Below the pieces are notes generated by a model. The model worked only from the letters and a program-made list of their open reading frames with translations. It was not told where the DNA came from and ran no database searches. Below, one piece after another: positions 45,658-54,700 of a stretch of 64,000 nucleotides of DNA. The first letter of the stretch is position 1, and each line of letters starts with the position of its first letter. The translations under genes and the position numbers were made by a program. The stretch is from contig NZ_JAVAMP010000001.1 in NCBI RefSeq assembly GCF_030730905.1, forward strand, positions 992,001 through 1,056,000, written 5' to 3'. Source of the stretch: Chengkuizengella axinellae (lineage in GTDB: Bacteria > Bacillota > Bacilli > Paenibacillales > KCTC-33759).

Positions 45658-46105
45658 CGTACAAATTAAAAAAGTAGCAGCAGAGATCACATTTGATTTA
45701 CCTAAAAAAATGACATCTTTAGCTAGTGGTTATGATCTAATTGCAGCAATTAACTCTCCATTAACGATCCAGCCAGGAGAAAGAGTATTAGTCCCATCAG
45801 GTATCGCAATTAGCATGCCTAACAATCTAGAAGCGCAGGTCCGCCCAAGAAGTGGATTAGCTTATAAACATGGGATTACTGCATTAAATTCTCCTGGAAC
45901 GATTGATGCAGATTATAGAGGAGAAATTAAAGTATTGCTTATTAATCACAGCAAAGAAGAGTTTATCATACAACCAAAAGATCGAATTGCTCAGCTTGTA
46001 TTTCAAGAGATACCAGAAATTCAACTAATAGAAGTCGAAGAGCTTACGGATACAGAACGTGGCGTAGGAGGATTTGGGCATACGGGAGTTAAAGCTGAAA
46101 ATTAA
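45647..46105 (+). CDS. dut: dUTP diphosphatase
   Basis: 152 residues from TTG at 45647, with AGGAGGG (45634-45640) upstream and inside mlpA. All five trimeric dUTPase motifs are visible: ASGYDLIAAI, RPRSGLAYKHGITALNSPGT, IDADYRGEIKVLLIN, RIAQLVF and the C-terminal arm RGVGGFGHTG. It hydrolyses dUTP to dUMP. In B. subtilis this slot holds ymxH instead. Confidence 0.96.
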   Translation: MSYNVQIKKVAAEITFDLPKKMTSLASGYDLIAAINSPLTIQPGERVLVPSGIAISMPNNLEAQVRPRSGLAYKHGITALNSPGTIDADYRGEIKVLLINHSKEEFIIQPKDRIAQLVFQEIPEIQLIEVEELTDTERGVGGFGHTGVKAEN

Positions 46106-46122
46106 ATAAAATGTTGAAACTG

Positions 46123-46148
46123 AACTCGCCAATTGGCGAGTTTTCCTT
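46123..46148 (+). terminator. Terminator after dut
   Basis: A perfect palindrome AACTCGCC-AATT-GGCGAGTT (46123-46142) followed by TTCCTTTTT. Confidence 0.8.
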
Positions 46149-46190
46149 TTTCTTATATGCTGATTATAGTCAGATAGCTTAGAGGGGTGA

Positions 46191-46635
46191 ATGAAGATGG
46201 CTTTTAATAAGGAAATTTTCAAGGAATTTAAAAGTGATACTCCTTCAAATACTTTTTTAGATCAAAGACCTCTTTCAAATGACAGTACCATGCCTACCCT
46301 TATCGCGCAAATTACTTTTAACTGCTTAAAAACCAGAAGATCAAATCTGGTTAAATAGTATTTTTCATATCGATAACGATAATCCAACAAATGATGTTAC
46401 AATATTTCATTTTATAATGAAAAATGAGGATATCATTTACTCTGCATCAACTGAAGTAGTTGAGGGAGGAGATGGGGATCAGTTTATTTTTTCACAGCAA
46501 TACGTTGACAAAATTGAGGAGATAGAAAAAAATGTAACTTATAAAGTGATTGCGAATACTACAACAGGAGAAACTCAAGTTTTTTTACAGGGTCCAATTA
46601 CGTTTACAGGTTCTAAAATAAATGATGATAAATAG
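46191..46635 (+). pseudogene. Frameshifted small gene of unknown function
   Basis: A frame opens at ATG 46191 (GAGGGGTG upstream) and reads 54 codons to TAG at about 46356, but from an A5 run at 46328-46332 the +1 frame continues smoothly: PEDQIWLNSIFHIDNDN... to TAA 46635. Skipping one A joins the halves into a ~147-residue protein. The second half is beta-rich with the ending FLQGPITFTG, a pattern I associate with small extracellular or spore-surface proteins of Paenibacillaceae, though that is only an impression. Single-base error, true pseudogene or programmed shift are all possible. Confidence 0.65.
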
Positions 46636-46692
46636 TTTTGTCTATTGTTTACAGAAGTCTTATAAAGTTAGATGAAAATATTTATTTCACTA

Positions 46693-46719
46693 AAAGGCGA
46701 AACTAATCGTCTTTTTTTT
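46693..46719 (+). terminator. Terminator after the frameshifted gene
   Basis: AAAGGCGA (46693-46700) pairs with TCGTCTTT (46707-46714), including one G-U, followed by a run of T. Confidence 0.75.
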
Positions 46720-46774
46720 AATGCTACATATGCTTGTTTATATACTTTTAAGACTCCGACAGAATTTTATTTAT

Positions 46775-46796
46775 GTTATATCGGTATAACTTTTTT
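46775..46796. other. Palindrome with T-run upstream of spoVFA
   Basis: GTTATA (46775-46780), TCGG, TATAAC (46785-46790), then TTTTTT. Too AT-rich to be a strong terminator, and a terminator lies just before it, so it may be an operator or a secondary terminator. Confidence 0.4.
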
Positions 46797-46838
46797 ATTT
46801 TCCCAATCAGATCAATTTTGCGTGTTTTTTAGTTTGTA

Positions 46839-46866
46839 ACTTAATCGTAGGCTTCAGCATATTATG
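46839..46866 (+). promoter_or_regulatory. Candidate sigma-K promoter of spoVFA
   Basis: AC at 46839-46840, a 17-base spacer, and CATATTATG at 46858-46866, against the B. subtilis sigma-K pattern AC-N16/17-CATAnnnTA (one mismatch in the last base). spoVFA is expressed in the mother cell under sigma-K in B. subtilis. Confidence 0.5.
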
Positions 46867-46897
46867 AGTTATTGAAGGCGGCATAGAAAGGAGTTTA

Positions 46898-47815
46898 ATG
46901 TTGATGTTAACAGGAATCCATGTTGCATTTTTAGGTGGAGATGCCAGACAATTAGAGGTCATTGAGAAATTTTCTGAATTGGATGCTTCCATAACATTAA
47001 TTGGATTTGATAATTTAGAACCCAAATACAGTGGAGTTAAGCATGCAGAATTAAATGAAGAGGTGCTTAAAACCGTTGATGTCCTTATCCTTCATGCAGT
47101 AGTGGCAAATAATACAGGAAAAATAGATTCTATTTTCTCATCCAAGGAGCTGCAGCTTACTGAAAGTCATTTAAAAAGCCTTCCTAAACATGCTAAATTA
47201 TATACAGGATTTTCAAAACCATATTTTAGAAGCTTATGTCAAGAAAATAGAGTTGAACTCATTGAGCTCTTTGAACGTGACGACGTAGCCATATACAATT
47301 CTATTCCTACAGCTGAAGGTGCGATTATGATGGCGATTGAAAATACGGATATTACAATTCATGGTTCAAGATGTATTGTTCTAGGGCTTGGAAGAACAGG
47401 GGTAACACTAGCAAGAACTTTAAAAGGAATAGGTGCTCAAGTGTCTGTAGGAGTACGTAGACATGAACATTTTGCTAGAGCATATGAAATGCAATTAAAC
47501 CCGTTTTTATTAAGAGATTTATGCAAAGAAGTGACTGATATTGACTTGTTATTCAATACCATTCCAACTATGATAGTCACAGCAGAAGTCATTGCTCATA
47601 TACCACATAGGGCAGTAATTATTGACCTTGCCTCAAAACCTGGTGGAACGGATTTTCGTTTTGCAGAAAAAAGAGGAGTTAAAGCAATGATCGCCCCAGG
47701 TTTGCCTGGAATTGTAGCCCCGAAAACAGCTGGACAGATCATAGCAAAAAGTCTAATTCAGTTGATATCGGAAGATTCTAGTGAATGGGGGAGTGAACAT
47801 GAATTGGAAAAATAA
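46898..47815 (+). CDS. spoVFA: Dipicolinate synthase subunit A
   Basis: 305 residues. A Rossmann-type N-terminus (HVAFLGGDARQLEVIEKFSE) and a second nucleotide-binding motif (CIVLGLGRTGVTLARTLKGI) are characteristic of DpaA/SpoVFA, which with SpoVFB oxidises dihydrodipicolinate to dipicolinic acid in the mother cell. Start could be ATG 46898 or 46904; AAAGGAG (46887-46893) is slightly better spaced for the later codons. It overlaps spoVFB by 17 bases. Confidence 0.95.
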   Translation: MLMLTGIHVAFLGGDARQLEVIEKFSELDASITLIGFDNLEPKYSGVKHAELNEEVLKTVDVLILHAVVANNTGKIDSIFSSKELQLTESHLKSLPKHAKLYTGFSKPYFRSLCQENRVELIELFERDDVAIYNSIPTAEGAIMMAIENTDITIHGSRCIVLGLGRTGVTLARTLKGIGAQVSVGVRRHEHFARAYEMQLNPFLLRDLCKEVTDIDLLFNTIPTMIVTAEVIAHIPHRAVIIDLASKPGGTDFRFAEKRGVKAMIAPGLPGIVAPKTAGQIIAKSLIQLISEDSSEWGSEHELEK

Positions 47816-48392
47816 AACAGTAGGATTTGCTTTGTCTGGATCACATTGTACAGTAGAGGAAGTGTTGCCAGAGATTCAAAGGTTTGTTGATGAAGGTGCA
47901 TCAGTGATACCTATTGTTTCCGCAACATTAAAAAGTACGGATACTCGGTTTGGCAATGCAAAAGATTGGTTAAAAAAGTTGAAAGAAATCACAGGAAATG
48001 ATATTATTTCTACAATTGTTGAAGCAGAGCCACTGGGGCCTTCAAAAAAACTGGATGTTTTGGTTATTGCTCCTTGTACTGGTAATACAACAAGTAAATT
48101 AGCTAATGCCATGACAGATTCTCCAGTCATCATGGCAGCGAAAGCACAGCTCCGGAATTTAAGACCTGTTGTATTGGCCATTTCTACAAATGATGGACTT
48201 GGTTTGAATGCCAGTAATATTGCAAAATTATATAATGCTAAAAATATTTATTTTGTACCGTATGGACAGGATAATCCAGAACAAAAACCCAATTCTTTAG
48301 TCGCAAATATGGATCTAGTCGTTGAAACTTGTGCGGCTGCTATAGAAGGTAAGCAAATTCAACCTATGATCATATCATATAATCCCTTATAA
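47799..48392 (+). CDS. spoVFB: Dipicolinate synthase subunit B
   Basis: 197 residues from the ATG at 47799, with GGGGGAG (47787-47793) upstream. It has a flavoprotein-like fold (VGFALSGSHCTVEEVLPEIQ; VIAPCTGNTTSKLANAMTDS). It is the partner of SpoVFA; the overlap ensures stoichiometric synthesis. A weak AAAAAC/GTTTTT hairpin lies just after the stop (48395-48409). Confidence 0.95.
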   Translation: MNWKNKTVGFALSGSHCTVEEVLPEIQRFVDEGASVIPIVSATLKSTDTRFGNAKDWLKKLKEITGNDIISTIVEAEPLGPSKKLDVLVIAPCTGNTTSKLANAMTDSPVIMAAKAQLRNLRPVVLAISTNDGLGLNASNIAKLYNAKNIYFVPYGQDNPEQKPNSLVANMDLVVETCAAAIEGKQIQPMIISYNPL

Positions 48393-48461
48393 GAAAAAAA
48401 CATGTTTTTGAAGACTAGGGGCAACAACATATTCAGAACCAAATGAGAGGAGTAAATAATA

Positions 48462-49499
48462 ATGACAAATCAAAAATTATTCAATGTAGCTGTAGTTGGA
48501 TCAACCGGTGCAGTAGGTGAACAGATCATTAAATTACTAGAAGAGAGAAACTTCCCTATTAATGAACTGAAATTGCTTTCATCTGCTAGATCTGCTGGAA
48601 ATAAGATAGAATTTAAACATAAAGAAATAACAATAGAAGAGGCCACTCCAAATAGTTTTGAAAATGTTGATATTGCTTTGTTTAGTGCTGGTGGAAGCGT
48701 TAGTAAAGAACTTATTCCTCACGCAGTTGAAAGTGGGGCAATATGTATTGATAATACTAGTGCATTTCGAATGGATCCAGACACCCCGCTTATTGTACCA
48801 GAGGTAAATATTGATCAGCTAAATGAACATAAAGGCGTGATAGCGAATCCAAACTGTTCAACAATCCAAATGGTAGCGGCATTGAAACCATTATACGATC
48901 GTTATGGATTTTCTAGAATTATTACTTCTACTTATCAAGCTGTGTCCGGATCTGGCAGAAGCGCCATTGACGAAACATTGAAACAATCTAAGGATATAAT
49001 TGAAGGTAACGAGGTGCAGCCTGATATTTTACCTGTTGGAGGCTTACCTGTTAAACATCAAATCGCATTTAATGCTATTCCTCAAATCGATAAATTTGTA
49101 GATAACGGGTTTACCTTTGAAGAAATGAAGATGATGAATGAAACGAAAAAAATTATGGGAGACGAATCACTAGAAATTACTGTAACTTGTGTTAGAATAC
49201 CAGTCATTTATGGTCATTCTGAGTCCGTATATGTTGAGTTGAATTCAGATTTTGATATTGCAGAAGTGAGAACGATATTATCTGAAGCTCCGGGCATCGT
49301 TGTAGTTGATCAACCTGAAGAACAGAAATATCCACTTGCAACGGATTGCGCAGGAGAACTTGATGTTTTTGTTGGACGTATTCGTAAGGATTTAGCGAAT
49401 CCTAGAGGTTTGAATATGTGGATTGTATCCGACAACTTATTAAAGGGTGCAGCTTGGAATGCGGTTCAAATCGCAGAATATATTGCAAAACAATCATAA
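48462..49499 (+). CDS. asd: Aspartate-semialdehyde dehydrogenase
   Basis: 345 residues. NADP-binding VVGSTGAVGEQIIKLLEERN, the catalytic Cys in NPNCSTIQM, DNTSAFRMD, and RIPVIYGHSESVYVEL. It reduces aspartyl phosphate to the semialdehyde used by DapA. AGAGGAG precedes the ATG. Confidence 0.97.
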   Translation: MTNQKLFNVAVVGSTGAVGEQIIKLLEERNFPINELKLLSSARSAGNKIEFKHKEITIEEATPNSFENVDIALFSAGGSVSKELIPHAVESGAICIDNTSAFRMDPDTPLIVPEVNIDQLNEHKGVIANPNCSTIQMVAALKPLYDRYGFSRIITSTYQAVSGSGRSAIDETLKQSKDIIEGNEVQPDILPVGGLPVKHQIAFNAIPQIDKFVDNGFTFEEMKMMNETKKIMGDESLEITVTCVRIPVIYGHSESVYVELNSDFDIAEVRTILSEAPGIVVVDQPEEQKYPLATDCAGELDVFVGRIRKDLANPRGLNMWIVSDNLLKGAAWNAVQIAEYIAKQS

Positions 49500-49544
49500 A
49501 AATGAAACTATATTGGTCAATTTTGATATCTCATCATTTATGGG

Positions 49545-49605
49545 AACCTTTTATACTAGGGAATAGGTAAAAAGGTTTATAGTACTCTTTGCTAAGGCTC
49601 CTTAG
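49545..49605 (+). other. Hairpins in the dapG leader
   Basis: AACCTTTT (49548 region) pairs with AAAAGGTT (49570 region), and CTAAGG (49592-49597) pairs with CCTTAG (49600-49605). Neither is followed by a T-run. No lysine-riboswitch core was recognised, so the role is unknown. Confidence 0.35.
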
Positions 49606-49632
49606 ATCGTATTCGAGGAGGAATGAAAAAGA

Positions 49633-50847
49633 GTGAGTATACTAGTTCAGAAGTTTGGCGGTACATCTTTGTCTAATGAATTTGCAAGATCACACGTGAT
49701 AAAACATATTAAAAGAGCAGTTGAGCAAAAATATAAGCTTGTTGTTATTGTTTCGGCTATGGGCAGGAAAGGTGAGCCCTATGCAACAGACACCTTGTTA
49801 GATTTAATCAAAAAAAACGGGAATCAACTTCCACCGAAAGAAACAGATTTGTTATTAGGCTGTGGTGAAATTATCTCTGCCTCCATCATTTGTAGCTTAT
49901 TAAATGATCATTCTATTTCTTCGGAGGTATTAACAGGTGCTCAAGCTGGGATATTAACGAATAATCATCATAATAAAGCATTAATTAAATCAATCCAGCC
50001 CAAACGGATCTTACAGCTGCTGGATCAGAACAAGGTAATCATCATAACAGGTTTTCAAGGCTGCAACGAAGCGGGTGATCTGACAACACTAGGCCGTGGA
50101 GGAAGTGACACATCTGCAACAGCAGTTGCATCAGCATTAAATGCTGAGATGGTTGACATTTTCACAGATGTTGATGGGATTCTAACAGCTGATCCAAGGA
50201 TAGTGGAAGATGCGAAACCATTGAAAAAAGTATCTTATATTGAAATATGCAATATGGCTCAATATGGAGCTAAAGTTGTTCATCCAAGAGCTGTGGAAAT
50301 AGCAATGCATTCAAATATACCACTTAGAGTGAGGTCTACTTTCTCAGAGGATGAAGGGACATTGGTTACAAATACGGAAACACTTCATGAAGAAAGCGTT
50401 GTACATGATCGATTAGTTACTGGAATAACCCATGTACCTCATGTTTCACAAATTCATATTACAGCAAGCCAAGGGCAATACGATTTACAATTAAAGGTTT
50501 TTAAAGCGATGGCACATCATCAAATAAGTGTGGATTTAATTAATGTAACTCCCTCAGGAGTCATGTATACTGTGTTTGATCATGAAATTGAAAAAGCGAT
50601 ATCAATATTGCGTGATTTAGGCTATGATCCGTTCTATCAATCCAAATGTGCTAAGGTATCGGTTATTGGTGGAGGAATTAATGGTGTTCCTGGAATCATG
50701 GCTAAAATTGTTGAGGCACTTACAGAAACGGATATTCAAATTTTACAATCAGCAGATTCAAATACTACGATTTGGGTACTAGTACATGCAGAATATGTGA
50801 AGAAAGCACTAAAATCTCTTCATAAAAAGTTCAACCTGCATAAATAG
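49633..50847 (+). CDS. dapG: Aspartokinase I (DAP-sensitive type)
   Basis: 404 residues from GTG at 49633; GAGGAGG lies about 11 bases upstream. The kinase signature VQKFGGTSLSNEFARSHVIK, GRGGSDTSATAVASAL and DIFTDVDGILTADPRIV are followed by two ACT domains. It phosphorylates aspartate, feeding asd and dapA for DAP and dipicolinate. An alternative out-of-frame ATG at 49623 is not used. Confidence 0.95.
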   Translation: MSILVQKFGGTSLSNEFARSHVIKHIKRAVEQKYKLVVIVSAMGRKGEPYATDTLLDLIKKNGNQLPPKETDLLLGCGEIISASIICSLLNDHSISSEVLTGAQAGILTNNHHNKALIKSIQPKRILQLLDQNKVIIITGFQGCNEAGDLTTLGRGGSDTSATAVASALNAEMVDIFTDVDGILTADPRIVEDAKPLKKVSYIEICNMAQYGAKVVHPRAVEIAMHSNIPLRVRSTFSEDEGTLVTNTETLHEESVVHDRLVTGITHVPHVSQIHITASQGQYDLQLKVFKAMAHHQISVDLINVTPSGVMYTVFDHEIEKAISILRDLGYDPFYQSKCAKVSVIGGGINGVPGIMAKIVEALTETDIQILQSADSNTTIWVLVHAEYVKKALKSLHKKFNLHK

Positions 50848-50944
50848 TATTATGATTTCCACTAAAAAGTAGCTTTTATGTGGCAAAGTACTTATAATAA
50901 TCTTATGTTAATTACACAAATGTTTTTATAAAGGAGGAATGAAA

Positions 50945-51817
50945 GTGGATTTTGGAAGAATGATGACCGCAATGGTCACTCCTTTTGATCATAATCAGCA
51001 CATAGATTGGGAACAAACAGAAAAACTCGTTGATTTTTTAATTGAAGAGCAGAGGAATGACTGCTTAGTAGTTTGTGGTACAACCGGAGAATCACCGACA
51101 CTATCAGATGACGAAATGATGGAGTTATTCCGTAAAACAGTTCAATTTGCAAATGGACGTTGTAAAATCATTGCAGGGACAGGTAGCAATAATACATTTC
51201 ATGCCATGAAAATGACCAAAGAGGCTGAAAAAACAGGTGTTGACGGTGTGCTATTAGTAGCGCCATATTATAGTCGACCTAATCAACAGGGATTATATGA
51301 ACATTTTAAAACGATTGCAGAGTCTACAAATTTACCCATAATGATCTACAACATCCCTAAAAGATCAGGAGTAACAATTGAAGCTGAAACGATCATTCAA
51401 TTATCGGAGATTTCAAATATTGTTGCTACTAAGGAAGCCCATAATGATCTTGATTTGATATCTCAAGTGATTGCAAAGACAGATGATGATTTTAAAGTAT
51501 ATAGCGGAGATGATGGTTTAACTCTACCTATGCTATCTATTGGTGCATATGGAGTAGTTAGTGTAGCAGGGCATATCATTGGGAAAGAAATTAAAGCTAT
51601 GTTGTCTGCATATGTGAATGGGGAAATTAAAAAAGCAACTCAACTACATCATAAATGTCATGCCATATTTACAGGTTTGTTTTTATGCCCTAGTCCATCA
51701 TTGACAAAATACGCCTTAGGATTATTGGATATGGATGTAGGAGGTATGCGTTTACCTATTACTGAAGCATCAGATGATGCTAAACAAATCATAAAAGATT
51801 TAATTGAAAAAAAATAA
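50945..51817 (+). CDS. dapA: 4-hydroxy-tetrahydrodipicolinate synthase
   Basis: 290 residues from GTG at 50945 (MDFGRMMTAMVTPFD). AAGGAGG (50931-50937) sits 7 bases before this GTG but only 1 base before the in-frame ATG at 50939, so GTG is preferred. The TIM-barrel signatures GTTGESPTLSDDE, the catalytic Tyr in IMIYNIPKRSG and the Schiff-base Lys in VATKEAHNDL are present. It condenses aspartate semialdehyde with pyruvate. It is the last gene before a terminator. Confidence 0.96.
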   Translation: MDFGRMMTAMVTPFDHNQHIDWEQTEKLVDFLIEEQRNDCLVVCGTTGESPTLSDDEMMELFRKTVQFANGRCKIIAGTGSNNTFHAMKMTKEAEKTGVDGVLLVAPYYSRPNQQGLYEHFKTIAESTNLPIMIYNIPKRSGVTIEAETIIQLSEISNIVATKEAHNDLDLISQVIAKTDDDFKVYSGDDGLTLPMLSIGAYGVVSVAGHIIGKEIKAMLSAYVNGEIKKATQLHHKCHAIFTGLFLCPSPSLTKYALGLLDMDVGGMRLPITEASDDAKQIIKDLIEKK

Positions 51818-51841
51818 TAAATTGAATTTACTGCAAAATCG

Positions 51842-51881
51842 TCTCCAATGTAAATGAGATGTGTTTATTGGAGATTTTTTT
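51842..51881 (+). terminator. Terminator after dapA
   Basis: TCTCCAAT (51842-51849) pairs with ATTGGAGA (51867-51874), followed by T7. The remaining ~265 bases to rnjB hold only the promoter described next. Confidence 0.85.
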
Positions 51882-52035
51882 GTGGTTTAAATTTGTCTTG
51901 CGAGTTAAATATAACCTGCAATGATTAGATTGTATTTTTTTATTTTTATTGATTTTGAGAGCATTCAATAAAGCTAGACTGTACTTTTCCGGGTTATTTA
52001 AATTTTTTGGGAAACACTATACATAACGAGTTGAC

Positions 52036-52065
52036 TTGAATAACATGCTTTCAATGTTGTATAAT
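52036..52065 (+). promoter_or_regulatory. Sigma-A promoter of rnjB
   Basis: TTGAAT (52036-52041), an 18-base spacer, and TATAAT (52060-52065). A better TTGACT at 52031 is 23 bases away from the -10 and too distant. Confidence 0.65.
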
Positions 52066-52150
52066 TATAGTAAGTGACTGGGTACGGTTATTTTTGGTTT
52101 TTGTTTTATTTAAATCGTCGTCAATTTGAAAATAATAGGAGGGACATTTT

Positions 52151-53824
52151 TTGTCTAAAAAAAATAATAAAATCACCATCTTTGCTCTTGGCGGCGCGGG
52201 TGAAATTGGTAAAAATATGTATGTTGTTCAATATGGTAATGATATTGTAGTAGTTGATTCTGGTTTGAAATTTCCTGAGGAAGATATGCTCGGCATTGAT
52301 ATTGTTATTCCTGATACGACTTATTTAAAGGAAAATATTGATTTAGTTAGAGGTATTATTCTTACACATGGACATGAAGATCATATCGGTGGACTGCCAT
52401 ATGTTTTGAAAGAACTGAATGTTCCAATTTATGGAACGAAATTGACTTTAGGATTAGTTGAAAATAAATTGCGCGAAGCGAATTTATTGGGTGCCACAAA
52501 AAGAATTCTAATCAATGCTGATTCTGAAATTACTTTAGGTAGTATGACTGCAACTTTCTTTAAAACAAATCATAGTATTCCAGACTCTGTTGGTGTCTGC
52601 TTAGACACCCCTGAAGGAGTAATTGTCCATACTGGTGACTTTAAATTTGATCATACCCCAGTAAATGATCAATATGCTGATTTGCATAGAATGGCTGAAA
52701 TAGGTAACAAAGGTGTATTGGCTTTATTATCTGACAGTACAAATGCTGAACGACCTGGATATACAGGATCTGAAAAAAATGTTGGTGCTGAGTTGGAAAG
52801 AGCCTTCAGAGAAGCAAGTCAAAGAATCGTTGTAGCAACTTTTGCTTCTAACATTCATCGAATTCAACAAGTCATTGATGCTGCGGCAAAAACCAACCGA
52901 TATTTGACAGTAATAGGTCGAAGTATGGTTAACGTTGTAGGTATTGCTTCAGAATTAGGTTATCTAATCGTTCCTGAAGGAATGCTGATCGAACCAGATG
53001 AAGTGAACAAATTAGCTGCTGATCGAGTTGTTATTTTATCAACCGGTAGTCAAGGCGAACCTATGTCAGCTCTGACACGTATGGCAAGATCAACTCATCG
53101 TAAAATAGATATATTACCTGGAGATACAGTCATTATTGCTGCTACACCAATCCCAGGAAATGAAAAACTTGTTGGAAGAACAGTAGATGAACTATTTAGA
53201 CTTGGTGCAAATGTGATATATGGACCAGGAAGCACTTCTGGAGTTCATGTTTCAGGACATGGTAGCCAAGAGGAACTTAAACTCATGCTTAATTTGATGA
53301 GACCTAAATATTTTATTCCTATACATGGTGAATACCGTATGCTTAGACAGCACGGTAAATTAGCTGAATCCGTCGGTATTGAAGCAGAAAATATTTTTAT
53401 TGTTGACAATGGAGATATAGTTGAAATTCAAAATGGAGCAGCAAGAAAAGCTTCTAAAGTACCTGCTGGAAATGTATTAATTGACGGATTAGGTGTAGGT
53501 GATGTAGGGAATATTGTACTTAGAGATCGAAAGCTCCTTTCTCAAGATGGAATTCTTGTGATTGTAGTCACTTTAAGTAAACAAGAGGGTAAGATCTTAT
53601 CTGGACCAGATATCATTTCAAGAGGGTTCGTATATGTTCGAGAATCTGAAGGATTGCTTGATGAGGCGAATAAAATTGTTTCAGCAACTTTAAATAAATT
53701 AATGAGTGAAAATGTAAATGAATGGGCATCACTTAAAACACATGTTAAAGAAGCACTTGGACGATTTTTATATGAACAAACCAAAAGAAGACCGATGATT
53801 TTACCAATCATTATGGAAGTATAA
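52151..53824 (+). CDS. rnjB: Ribonuclease J
   Basis: 557 residues from TTG at 52151, with AGGAGGG upstream. Metallo-beta-lactamase motif LTHGHEDHIGGLPY (~residue 71) and the beta-CASP region with PGNEKLVGRTVDELFRLGAN and HVSGHGSQEELKLML. It acts as a 5'-3' exo- and endoribonuclease. Position before tepA matches B. subtilis RNase J2 (RnjB, formerly YmfA); J1 versus J2 cannot be settled here. Confidence 0.95.
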   Translation: MSKKNNKITIFALGGAGEIGKNMYVVQYGNDIVVVDSGLKFPEEDMLGIDIVIPDTTYLKENIDLVRGIILTHGHEDHIGGLPYVLKELNVPIYGTKLTLGLVENKLREANLLGATKRILINADSEITLGSMTATFFKTNHSIPDSVGVCLDTPEGVIVHTGDFKFDHTPVNDQYADLHRMAEIGNKGVLALLSDSTNAERPGYTGSEKNVGAELERAFREASQRIVVATFASNIHRIQQVIDAAAKTNRYLTVIGRSMVNVVGIASELGYLIVPEGMLIEPDEVNKLAADRVVILSTGSQGEPMSALTRMARSTHRKIDILPGDTVIIAATPIPGNEKLVGRTVDELFRLGANVIYGPGSTSGVHVSGHGSQEELKLMLNLMRPKYFIPIHGEYRMLRQHGKLAESVGIEAENIFIVDNGDIVEIQNGAARKASKVPAGNVLIDGLGVGDVGNIVLRDRKLLSQDGILVIVVTLSKQEGKILSGPDIISRGFVYVRESEGLLDEANKIVSATLNKLMSENVNEWASLKTHVKEALGRFLYEQTKRRPMILPIIMEV

Positions 53825-53835
53825 ATAAAAGAAAT

Positions 53836-53876
53836 AGGACTTTTTTAGGATAAAACCTAAAGAAGTCTTTTTTTTC
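53836..53876 (+). terminator. Terminator after rnjB
   Basis: A 12-bp stem (53838-53849 with 53856-53867, one G-U pair) around ATAAAA, followed by a long T-run. Confidence 0.85.
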
Positions 53877-53962
53877 TCACATACTGGTGTAGAATTTCGT
53901 ATAAATTTCTCTGCCTAACTCATACTATGAAGGATTCATTTAACGATGGAAGGAATGATATC

Positions 53963-54700
53963 ATGAACAATAATCAAAAAGCAAGTGAAGTTGAGCCTCA
54001 AACAAATGATCAAAACAATAAAAATCCAACTGTAGAGAATATCCAACAACTAGGGCAAAATTCAACACTTCAAGCTGAATCAAATATATTTTGTATGACG
54101 ATTATCGGTCAAGTTGAGGGACATATGGTACTTCCACCTCAAAATAAGACTACAAAATATGAGCACATTATTCCACAATTAGTTGCGGCAGAACAAAACG
54201 CAAAGGTTGAAGGTATTTTAATCATATTAAATACAGTTGGAGGAGATGTAGAAGCTGGCTTAGCGATTGCAGAAATGATCTCTACGATGTCAAAGCCGAC
54301 TGTAACTATTGTGTTAGGTGGTGGGCATAGTATTGGTGTGCCAATCGCAGTTTCATCTGATTATTCCATTATCGCTGAAACGGCAACAATGACTATTCAT
54401 CCGATTCGTTTAAACGGCTTAGTCATTGGTGTTCCTCAAACATTTGAATACTTAGATAAAATGCAAGAAAGAGTCGTTAAGTTTGTTACAGAACACTCAA
54501 ATATTACAGAAGAAAAATTTAAAGAATTAATGTTCAAAACGGGTGAATTAACTAGAGATATAGGAACGAACGTTATTGGTTCCGATGCAGTAAAATATGG
54601 ACTAATTGATACGGTTGGAGGATTATCTGAAGCAACAATGGAATTAAACAAAAAAATTGATGAATATAGACAAACAAAAAATGGAGGCATGGTTCAATGA
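53963..54700 (+). CDS. tepA: ClpP-family serine protease TepA
   Basis: 245 residues from the ATG at 53963 (GGAAGGA upstream; an in-frame ATG at 53927 is less well placed). ClpP/crotonase fold with [18 protein letters not shown], the catalytic Ser in [16 protein letters not shown] and the His in [10 protein letters not shown]. TepA (YmfB) helps degrade spore SASP proteins or aids export in B. subtilis. No ClpP axial features were tested. It overlaps ylzJ by 4 bases. Confidence 0.9.
   Translation: MNNNQKASEVEPQTNDQNNKNPTVENIQQLGQNSTLQAESNIFCMTIIGQVEGHMVLPPQNKTTKYEHIIPQLVAAEQNAKVEGILIILNTVGGDVEAGLAIAEMISTMSKPTVTIVLGGGHSIGVPIAVSSDYSIIAETATMTIHPIRLNGLVIGVPQTFEYLDKMQERVVKFVTEHSNITEEKFKELMFKTGELTRDIGTNVIGSDAVKYGLIDTVGGLSEATMELNKKIDEYRQTKNGGMVQ

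Noticed and set aside
46366-46384. Fur-like sequence with GATAAC and GATAAT repeats
   Set aside because: It lies inside the coding part of the frameshifted gene and matches only loosely.
46417-46635. Intact 72-residue gene starting at ATG 46417
   Set aside because: Coding character extends upstream of this ATG in the same frame to the A5 run, and the ATG lacks a ribosome site; it is better read as the second half of a shifted gene.
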